Below are positions 16,745 through 22,238 of a stretch of 25,085 nt of DNA, piece after piece (the first letter of the stretch is position 1; each line of letters starts with the position of its first letter). Source of the stretch: JBEHWX01 sp048498995 (lineage in GTDB: Bacteria > Bacteroidota > Ignavibacteria > OLB7); contig JBEHWX010000088.1 in the NCBI GenBank assembly GCA_048498995.1, positions 1-25,085 of the forward strand. Reading direction: 5' to 3'. The position numbers and the translations under genes are program-made. Under the pieces are notes generated by a model. The model was not told where the DNA came from. It saw only the letters and a program-made list of their open reading frames with translations, and ran no database searches.

Positions 16745-17089
16745 ATGGACACAGACTACAGTGGGACACCCATTATAAAGAACCAATGGCCCAAGTGGGT
16801 TGACCTCGGCAATGGCCATTGGGAGCGCCGGTGGAGGTTCAGGTTCGAGATCGACATCGTCGACATTCCGTCTTCCGAGCAATTCGACTATCCGCGAACT
16901 ATGGTCTCTCTGGCTGAAGGAGCTGACCCAAGGGAGCTACTAACAACTGTGCGGACACAGGGCAACCCGTTCTCCGACGATCTCTTCTTCATACATTCCT
17001 ATGTGCTGTTCCAGCAGCTCGAGCATATGATAGGGAAGCTATCAACAATCCAGGGCCAGCCACGAGAGCTCTGGCGGCCCTTCAGGTGA
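16745..17089 (+). CDS. Hypothetical protein, family C paralog (divergent tandem copy)
   Basis: The 114-residue protein aligns along its length with the preceding gene: WPKWVDLGNGHWERRWRFRF matches LPEWEPSPEGGWQRHWHFEF, GNPFSDDLFFIHSYVLFQQL matches GNRWSDDNYLLSAYRLFPNL, and the ends GQPRELWRPFR and GLPRDTWRPIR match. It is therefore an old tandem duplicate, 71 nt downstream. A truncated relic of this same gene lies at 21594. Function is unknown. Confidence 0.68.
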   Translation: MDTDYSGTPIIKNQWPKWVDLGNGHWERRWRFRFEIDIVDIPSSEQFDYPRTMVSLAEGADPRELLTTVRTQGNPFSDDLFFIHSYVLFQQLEHMIGKLSTIQGQPRELWRPFR

Positions 17090-17131
17090 TGATCCTGGCC
17101 GGAAGGTGAAACAGCAACGAGGATACATGGC

Positions 17132-17506
17132 ATGACACACACTGAACCGCTCGGGAGGCGTCGGGACACCAGCATTCCCGTGCTTACGGAGGAGCTGCGC
17201 AACGCGATCACCAGGTTCTTCGTCCCACTGCAGACAACGCGCGACATTGACCGCGACGCATTTGCGTCTCTTATCGGCGTGACCACCGATATGAGTTATG
17301 CACTCAAGGGGAATAGCCTCATCCCGAAGGATCTACTGATCGAGATCTATTCATCGTACCTTATCATCTGTAATGAAGCCCCGGCGTTTGGGTCCCACCA
17401 GACGGAGCTCGAGGAGATGGCGTACAAACTGGGATTCCTATTCTACCTTATCCTGAAGGACGAGACTCCATCAGACAGAATCCCCGGAGCACCACGCATA
17501 CTATAA
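17132..17506 (+). CDS. Hypothetical helical protein, family E (copy 1)
   Basis: The 124-residue, largely helical protein has GAGGAT about 10 nt before its ATG. It is related to the gene at 18171: IDRDAFASLI and IDREAFEALC match, as do LIPKDLLIEIYSSYLII and LIDKDLMSELYVIVLIT, and both end in a hydrophobic helix (GFLFYLIL / DDLVLQCL). Its stop overlaps the next start by one base (TAATG at 17504-17508), implying translational coupling to the EF-G-IV-like gene. The pairing of a helical protein followed by a translation-factor-like protein is seen again at 18171-18868. Confidence 0.65.
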   Translation: MTHTEPLGRRRDTSIPVLTEELRNAITRFFVPLQTTRDIDRDAFASLIGVTTDMSYALKGNSLIPKDLLIEIYSSYLIICNEAPAFGSHQTELEEMAYKLGFLFYLILKDETPSDRIPGAPRIL

Positions 17507-17868
17507 TGGCCGTGAGCAGATACAGATTTTTTAAAACAGCGAACCGTATGGTGTACTTCGCTGAAGTAGAGATCGAGGCAGATCTCACCAGCCCTTTCAA
17601 CATTCGATGGAACGAATCCACTATTAGGCTACAAATCGGCTTCAATGCTGCGATCAAAGAAGGATTTGCTTCAGCGTATAACTGCCATTTGGCACGCGGC
17701 GGCGCAAACTCCGCCTTCACGATCGAGGATATGCTGATATCCGATGTCGACACGACGCCGGCAACGGTTACGGTAGCCGCCACCGTTGCCGCATGGATGG
17801 CCCTGGGCCACGATGAATCCGCACCTTCCTTGCTCCGATCAGCAATCCGCTCGCTAGGCATAAGGTGA
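17506..17868 (+). CDS. EF-G domain IV-like small protein (copy 2), 3' end altered
   Basis: The 120-residue paralog of the gene at 15482 shares SRYRFFKTANRMVYFAEVEI, AFTIEDMLISDVDTT and AATVAAWMALGHDES. The DNA coding for the last of these blocks is nearly identical between copies over ~45 bp, although the rest has diverged. After GHDES the reading differs: the other copies continue EI(S/V)FSFDGDW to a Cys-containing end. Here roughly 30-35 bp are missing and the frame runs on into APSLLRSAIRSLGIR. The last ~14 residues are thus probably a frameshifted tail. It overlaps the upstream gene by one base, with no Shine-Dalgarno of its own. Confidence 0.62.
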   Translation: MAVSRYRFFKTANRMVYFAEVEIEADLTSPFNIRWNESTIRLQIGFNAAIKEGFASAYNCHLARGGANSAFTIEDMLISDVDTTPATVTVAATVAAWMALGHDESAPSLLRSAIRSLGIR

Positions 17869-17947
17869 ATGGCATCAGTCTCCAACGGCGAGGATTAGAA
17901 TCGACACCGGGCGCTGACGGCGCGCGATCGGCCCAACCCCATACGGT

Positions 17948-18130
17948 ATGAAACAGCGGATAAGGAAGGCTATCCGGTCCGGTTACCCCAGCAATGTTAC
18001 TGATGAGGAGCAGGCTCTGTTGGCTTCGCACCTCACCTTGATGGCTGAAGACGCAGCGCAGCGAGAACGCTCTCTGCTCGAAGCCTTCAGCTGCTTCGCG
18101 GGATCGTCAAGAACTCGTTCGGATAAGAAC
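17948..18130 (+). mobile_element. IS5-family transposase N-terminal remnant
   Basis: From the ATG at 17948 the translation contains GYPSNVTDEEQALLASHLTL, then MAEDAAQRERSLLEAF, the characteristic N-terminal block of IS5-type DDE transposases (family form: YPSDVTDEEWAL-x-PYLTLM-x-EDAPQR-x-REVFN-LR-IV-TGA). After EAF the frame is broken, and a neighbouring frame continues LLRGIVKNS, matching the next family residues. Everything beyond, including the DDE core, is absent. It is therefore a dead fragment and not a gene of the immunity array. The ends of the element could not be defined. Confidence 0.7.
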
Positions 18131-18170
18131 GATTGCGTTCTGCGACAACTACAACTATTCGGAGACGCCG

Positions 18171-18503
18171 ATGGCCATTACGAATATCAAAGCAACCATC
18201 AAGGCAAACGAGTTCGCCACGAAGCTCAGAGAAGGATATGAGATTGATCGCGAAGCGTTCGAAGCGCTATGCACCAAACTCCGAGGCCTCAAGGATATCT
18301 GGCAGAAGCAGGAATTGATCGACAAGGATCTCATGTCCGAGCTCTATGTCATCGTTCTGATAACGTATTTTTCGGGCCAATCTGCATGGGAGCATCGACC
18401 AGATATTGCCGGCGAGATCATGGACATGGCGGCGACCATCGACGACCTCGTCCTACAGTGCTTGAGTCCGGCACGGGACCAGATTGCCGCCCAGGCAACC
18501 TAA
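18171..18503 (+). CDS. Hypothetical helical protein, family E (copy 2)
   Basis: The 110-residue protein is related to the gene at 17132 (see the matching IDREAFEAL and LIDKDLMSELY blocks). The ATG has GGAGAC at good spacing (18160-18165). It appears all-helical with a hydrophobic middle (YVIVLITYF), which is more likely a buried helix than a membrane segment. A gene resembling EF-Tu domain 2 follows after 89 nt. No known family was recognised. It starts inside the region left by the broken IS5 remnant, so the element probably inserted next to an existing gene pair. Confidence 0.65.
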   Translation: MAITNIKATIKANEFATKLREGYEIDREAFEALCTKLRGLKDIWQKQELIDKDLMSELYVIVLITYFSGQSAWEHRPDIAGEIMDMAATIDDLVLQCLSPARDQIAAQAT

Positions 18504-18592
18504 AATGCCTCCTTCGAGAGACGAATGAGCGCACGAGGAGCCAGTATGCGATCGACCACGCAGTATCTACGGTTTACTTTCCACAGCAGCCA

Positions 18593-18868
18593 ATGGAATC
18601 ACTCTTCACTATCTCTGACGTCCGGGCCATCCCGGGTAGAGGCCGTGTGGTAGCTGACGCGAGAGAGAAATTCGGTCACCTCGAACTATCGGAGCTGCGG
18701 AGAGCGATAAGGCAGAAGGTCGTCATTACATGCGACACGAGCCGGATTACAGCCGACGCACTCGACATCGCGATAAGCGAGTCACTCATCAGGCAACGAA
18801 ATATATTCATCCTCATCGCGGGTTCAGGCAACGACATCCGGCCAGGCTCCACGATATATGGAGGTTAG
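18593..18868 (+). CDS. Small protein resembling a stand-alone EF-Tu domain 2
   Basis: The 91-residue protein begins MESLFTISDVRAIPGRGRVV and ends NIFILIAGSGNDIRPGSTIY. These match the two signature ends of the translation-factor beta-barrel domain 2: F-x-I-x-DV-x-I-x-GRG-x-VV at the start, and NVG-LLRG--+-I-RG-VL at the end in EF-Tu. The middle (LSELRRAIRQKVVITCDTS) replaces the usual central strands and is less alike. No G domain (GHVDHGK, NKCD) precedes it, so this is a free-standing barrel, not a broken tuf gene in any obvious way. The start is uncertain; no Shine-Dalgarno is evident. It follows a family E helical gene, just as the EF-G-IV-like gene at 17506 does. A role as decoy or immunity factor is inference. 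Confidence 0.62.
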   Translation: MESLFTISDVRAIPGRGRVVADAREKFGHLELSELRRAIRQKVVITCDTSRITADALDIAISESLIRQRNIFILIAGSGNDIRPGSTIYGG

Positions 18869-18937
18869 CGTAGCCGAGGCCGAAGCCTCATCTTAGATAA
18901 GGCCACCTTGTGGGAACATTCGTTTTTGCTCAATATC

Positions 18938-19246
18938 ATGACGGCCCAACTCGAAGACGACTTCCTCCATGGGCGGCTCGACCGGCTCGCCTCACGTACC
19001 TGCCCTGTCTGTGGAGGTGGCAATCTCATGTTTAGCGTATGGAAAGGCGCCCCCGACATGCAGGCACCTCCGGGACGCAGATATCAAGGAAGCATCAGTA
19101 TCTACTGTCGCGCCGACTGCAATACCATGCTCACTCACCTAGATGGCTTCATCCCCGCATGGGCTGAGAACATCGACGACTGGGAGAAGTTTTCCGATGA
19201 TCTCGCCTCCGGGACGATCGGCTCGGCATCCCTGGCTGGAGCATAG
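18938..19246 (+). CDS. Small zinc-ribbon protein
   Basis: A 102-residue protein from the ATG at 18938; a TTG ten codons upstream is open in the same frame. It has an acidic helical start (MTAQLEDDFLHGRLDRLASR), then CPVCGG, a spacer, a beta-like stretch YQGSISIYCRADC, and an acidic end. CxxC plus CxxxC gives a four-cysteine zinc site like that of the gene at 15898. Target and function are unknown. It is the last intact gene before an IS3-family remnant that starts 3 nt after its stop. Confidence 0.6.
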   Translation: MTAQLEDDFLHGRLDRLASRTCPVCGGGNLMFSVWKGAPDMQAPPGRRYQGSISIYCRADCNTMLTHLDGFIPAWAENIDDWEKFSDDLASGTIGSASLAGA

Positions 19247-19249
19247 GAT

Positions 19250-19384
19250 TGACCTTGCCCCATTTGGTGGACATACAAAGCGGCTAACTTGGCCCGAGAG
19301 GTATTTTATGAAGAACAACTAGAAGCAGTACCCCAGTGAGTTTCGTGATAAGGCCGTCCGGCTGACGGACACCAGCGGCAAATC
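19250..19384 (+). mobile_element. IS3-family insertion sequence left-end remnant
   Basis: The segment starts TGACCTTGCCCC, then GGTGGACA, resembling the terminal inverted repeat of IS3-family elements. An ATG at 19308 follows, whose frame reads MKNN, an amber stop (19320-19322), then KQYPSEFRDKAVRLTD. The latter is the start of an IS3-type OrfA (family form: (K/R)(Q/R)YP-EFR--AVRLV). At about 19384 the element stops abruptly, and the sequence continues, in the same frame, into the Rhs linker repeat. No right end and no OrfB were found. The element is inactive and marks the left edge of the degraded duplicate. Confidence 0.7.
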
Positions 19385-19546
19385 CGTCGATCCCTCCCGG
19401 TATCAGCGGCTCGGGAACATGATCTCCCAGATGCCCGAAGCCTTCATGCACATGAGCAAGGGGGAGTGGGGCTCGTTCGCGTTCGATGTGGTAGTGGGCT
19501 TGGCGACCGGAGGCGAGGGGGCGATCGAGGAGACGGCGGCGAGGGG
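19385..19546 (+). repeat. Rhs linker repeat, copy 2 (partner at 14241-14402)
   Basis: This is the second copy of the 162-bp Rhs linker, offset by 5144 bp from copy 1 and differing at three positions. Its left edge coincides exactly with the end of the IS3 remnant. Confidence 0.9.
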
Positions 19547-19812
19547 AGCACAAAGAAGCTTCGCTTCAGCTCTCAGACAGTCCCTTGCTCGGGAATGGCG
19601 AACGGTTGTCGATCAGCACTTTCGCGCGTAGCGAAACACGGATCGGGAAGGCGTTTTCAAGATTGTTTGGAAGATCCGAGTCTCTGGCCTCTGATGCTGA
19701 GGCCGGCATAATACGAGTTAGGCATCACACTTCGGCCAGAGGCGTCGATGCCATTCGTGAGTCGGGAGAGATCTTTGTATCACGGGGAGGAGGAGTTCAT
19801 GTTGAGACTCAG
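19385..19812 (+). pseudogene. Orphan Rhs C-terminal fragment (toxin tip remnant)
   Basis: Homologous to 14241-14666 of the Rhs gene, with no Rhs core in front of it. The linker (to 19546) is about 98% identical. The tip that follows is a divergent homolog: GERLSISTFARSETRIGKAF and IIRVRHHTSARGVDAIRESG match the intact protein closely. An extra G at 19591-19593 (GGG where two Gs would keep the frame) shifts the reading frame between linker and tip. At about 19812, after HVETQ, the copy jumps straight to sequence equivalent to position 14919. About 250 bp, including the last ~78 toxin residues and the immunity start, are therefore missing. It cannot make an active toxin but could act as a recombination donor. 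Confidence 0.85.
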
Positions 19813-20343
19813 CTGCGACGTCTGGTTTACGCAGCGTCTATTCGTTTACATTCACCTCTGCGAACTCTCAGCGCATAGGTGTTACACCTTAGATGAGCTA
19901 AGGGAATATTTTACTGCTGAACGGCTCCCCGACGCCAGCGATGTCGTCGAGCAGTTTTCGAAACGATGTGCCCCCATTACGAGCTCTGTGAAGTATATAT
20001 CACTGATGGCGCTCCGCATGCTTGGCGTGGGCCATGCGTCTTTCGCAATCATGAGTTCCACTGCATCACGGCAGCACTCGAATACTTCCAAGGCAGACTT
20101 TCGGGCCGCACGCGCGGTCTAACGCCAGCCGAAGAAGAACACGCAAAGGCGCAGTTCTTCAACAACTTCTACGACACATTCAAGATACTCCAGGGGGTCC
20201 TCAAGTACCGAAGGACGGACGGCTTCAGACACGTCAGCCACCTTGGCCAGGCAGGGCACCTCCAGCTGCCTTCGTTTCGGAGCCTGGTAGGGAACGAATG
20301 GCCGGCTTCCGTTCCATCATCCACACGGTCGGAACCCTCCTGA
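19799..20343 (+). pseudogene. Frameshifted paralog of the candidate immunity gene
   Basis: The first frame, from the ATG at 19799, reads MLRLSCDVWFTQRLFVYIHL and continues to LMALRMLGVG. A second frame then picks up GPCVFRNHEFHCITAALEYF and runs to FRSLVGNEWPASVPS. Compared with the intact gene at 14892 (ALGIGPCIFRHNELKGIIAAL), one base is missing near 20028-20031, within or next to a GGG run. The deletion that truncated the toxin tip also removed the original immunity start, but GGAGGAG from toxin-coding sequence now lies just before the ATG at 19799. If the frameshift is a sequencing error, this would be a translatable orphan immunity gene. Confidence 0.8.
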
Positions 20344-20374
20344 TCGCACGAGAAGCAACCTGGACCACGGCACC

Positions 20375-20760
20375 ATGGCACGATACAAGTTCCTCAAAAC
20401 GCCGAGTCGCGTGACGTTCTTTGCCGAGATCGACATCGAGGCACTTGCCAATAGGCCATTCAGCATCTCGTGGGACAACGACACTCCGAGTCTACGCCGA
20501 TGGCTCGGAAACGCCGTGGAGCACGGTATCGCCTCGGCATATCAATGCACGTGAGATCCGGCGGCCTGACGGCCTCATTCAAGATCACCGATCTCGTGGT
20601 ATCGAATGTGGATACGACGATCGGCACGGCCACGGCCACCGCCGCGGTGGCCACCTGGATGGCACTTGGCCATGATGAACGTGAGATCGTGTTTTCATTC
20701 GATGGAGATTGGATGGCGCATCCTCCTTGCTCGGAGCAACAGGATGCTCCCACGGCATAG
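20375..20760 (+). pseudogene. EF-G domain IV-like gene (copy 3), frameshifted
   Basis: From the ATG at 20375 the frame reads MARYKFLKTPSRVTFFAEID and continues to SAYQCT before a TGA. One base appears missing at about 20546-20549. In the next frame the protein continues HVRSGGLTASFKITDL, VSNVDTTIGTATATAAVATW and EIVFSFDGDWMAHPPC, as in the copy at 15482. With the base restored it would be a full-length paralog of ~128 residues, closer to copy 1 than to the copy at 17506. It holds the same position relative to the immunity gene as in the intact unit. Confidence 0.78.
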
Positions 20761-21008
20761 CATACCAGCACGAAACGCCCGAGGTAAGCATCAGCATCAG
20801 GCGCAACTCACCCGAGAAATGGCCATGGACGCCAAAAACAGAGGCCGCGAGATGACGGAAGGAGAAGGGATTGTAGTGCACCTTTACCGCCAGGCGACTC
20901 CGGACTTGCTCCGCCAATCGGGCTGGCTAATTCAGACCTCTTGAGATATTGGGGTTACGGATGTAGCTACCAGGAACGTATCGCTGACCAAACGAACCTG
21001 AAAGAGCA
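20761..21008 (+). other. Degraded stretch equivalent to the 15898 gene region
   Basis: No credible gene is seen here. Its right part (around 20893-20930, ACTCCGGACTTGCTCC onward) resembles the 3' part of the zinc-ribbon gene region at 16200-16240, so it is the eroded equivalent of that gene. The cysteine-coding core is absent. An open frame through 20606-20944 is mostly the shifted frame of the preceding pseudogene. Confidence 0.5.
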
Positions 21009-21413
21009 ATGAACATCAAAGAATCGACTATCAAAATCACCAAACATCTTCCAGAATGGGAACCTTCCCCGGAAGGTGGTTGGCAGCGCCATTGGCATTT
21101 CGAGTTCGAGGCGCCGCTTCCTCAACCAATCGGCTATCATGATCTCGACGATGGAGAGCTTATCATCAGCTTGGAGCCTGGCACAACCCCATACAGTCTT
21201 GTGGTCATCACGCGGACCGAAGGCAACCGATGGTCAGACGACAACTATCTCCTATCCGCATACAGGCTCTTCCCTAATCTGGAGCGCTACTTCGGCCGGA
21301 TCAGGAAGATCGAGGGACTGCCGAGGGATACCTGGAAACCCGTGATCTCCCATGGTCCCGAACGAAGCAACCAACCCAATGACAAATCTCAAGAAAACTC
21401 GGGCGAGCAGTAG
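21009..21413 (+). CDS. Hypothetical protein, family C (intact copy in the duplicate)
   Basis: The 134-residue protein is a close paralog of the gene at 16302: THLPEWEPSPEGGWQRHW here reads KHLPEWEPSPEGGWQRHW, and YDLDDGELIISLEPG and EGNRWSDDNYLLSAYRLF are shared almost unchanged. The ATG at 21009 is preceded by AAAGAGCA. It diverges only after GLPRDTWKP, where it has its own hydrophilic tail (SNQPNDKSQENSGEQ). It is the only gene of the duplicated block with an undamaged frame, which may mean recent duplication or retained function. Confidence 0.72.
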   Translation: MNIKESTIKITKHLPEWEPSPEGGWQRHWHFEFEAPLPQPIGYHDLDDGELIISLEPGTTPYSLVVITRTEGNRWSDDNYLLSAYRLFPNLERYFGRIRKIEGLPRDTWKPVISHGPERSNQPNDKSQENSGEQ

Positions 21414-21593
21414 CGCGACAAATATATGCCCGATCTAAATTCGGGGTGAGATTCCCGTTCCTGCAAGGCGTGATAGAACAGTTCTCATAAAGAGTTGGCA
21501 CATGGCCTGTCAAAACCGTCGTTGGGCCAACCCTCCTTGGCCAACTATGGAAGCACTATTCACGACACACCTGTATAACATACACACGAGGAC

Positions 21594-21710
21594 ATGGGCA
21601 CGGATTATTGCTGAACGACCATCATCAAGAACCAGTGACTCAAGTGGACTGACCTCGGCAATGCACGTTGGCAGCACCAGCGGAGATTCACGCCCCAATC
21701 CGACACGCGT
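21594..21710 (+). pseudogene. Truncated relic of the 16745 gene
   Basis: DNA from the ATG at 21594 follows the start of the gene at 16745 (ATGGGCACGGATTA against ATGGACACAGACTA, then AAGAACCA, CAAGTGG, TGACCTCGGCAATG). It has an in-frame TGA after five codons (21612-21614), further indels, and loses similarity by about 21710. It is the last recognisable part of the duplicated block and occupies the same order as in the intact unit. Confidence 0.65.
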
Positions 21711-22238
21711 AAATCCGCGTGGACCAGCCATATCGCGCGACGACTTGTCCCGTGCGAGGTATCATGGTCGGCCGCCTGACAGGGCTACAACACCTTAGCG
21801 AGATACGAATGCCTCGTACCGGCGGCTCCGTGATCTCCGGCAGTCGAGCGCCAACGCTTCGGAGCACGCCGAAGAGGAGCTTCCGTGCCTCCCATGGCGC
21901 ACGCTGAAGACGTGCGCCTACCATGAGCGGATGTGCCTGTCTGTGCATATCGCACATCAGGCACTTCAGACTCCATCACCATTGCGAGCTCATGCTCCGA
22001 CTCCACGCCGGTTGCTCAGCATGAGACACCGCGACATTCGATACGATAGCGTCCCGAGACGCGCCCCATAACGGTTGCTTCCGGAGCCAGGCTCCCCGGC
22101 AATCGACGACGACGCATGTGATTGCGCGCCGTCAGCCCTTCACGAGGCGGGCTGACGGCCATCGCCACCCGAACGCACAATCATCTGGAACGACAGCCCG
22201 CACGGCGGGCTCTATTCACCTATAACCACTCTACAACC
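21711..22238. other. Gene-free, hairpin-rich leader of the 889-residue protein gene
   Basis: No convincing gene is present. Several strong inverted repeats occur: GGCGCACG/CGTGCGCC (21896-21903 with 21911-21918), GTGCCTG...CAGGCAC with an extended arm (21933-21964), GGAGC/GCTCC (22083-22095), a perfect 11-bp GCCGTCAGCCC/GGGCTGACGGC (22128-22138 with 22149-22159), and AGCCCG/CGGGCT (22195-22211). The last two lie within 115 nt of the next start codon. They could be the terminator of the array, a structured 5' leader, or mobile-element debris. No classical promoter boxes stood out. Confidence 0.45.

Noticed and set aside
18546..18650. 34-codon open frame with a good GGAG ribosome-binding site ahead of the EF-Tu-domain-like gene
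   Set aside because: It ends within the first part of the EF-Tu-like coding sequence, has no similarity, and could at most be a leader peptide; support was too weak to list.
18593..18868. A broken tuf gene (full EF-Tu) as the origin of the EF-Tu-domain-2-like gene
   Set aside because: No G-domain motifs (GHVDHGK, NKCD) or domain 3 sequence were found around it in any frame, and the flanks belong to other array genes.
20606..20944. 112-codon open frame across the end of the third EF-G-IV-like copy
   Set aside because: It is the wrong frame of the pseudogene, continued into eroded sequence.
21502..21798. 98-codon open frame after the duplicated block
   Set aside because: It overlaps a recognisable relic of the 16745 gene in another frame and has no protein-like pattern.
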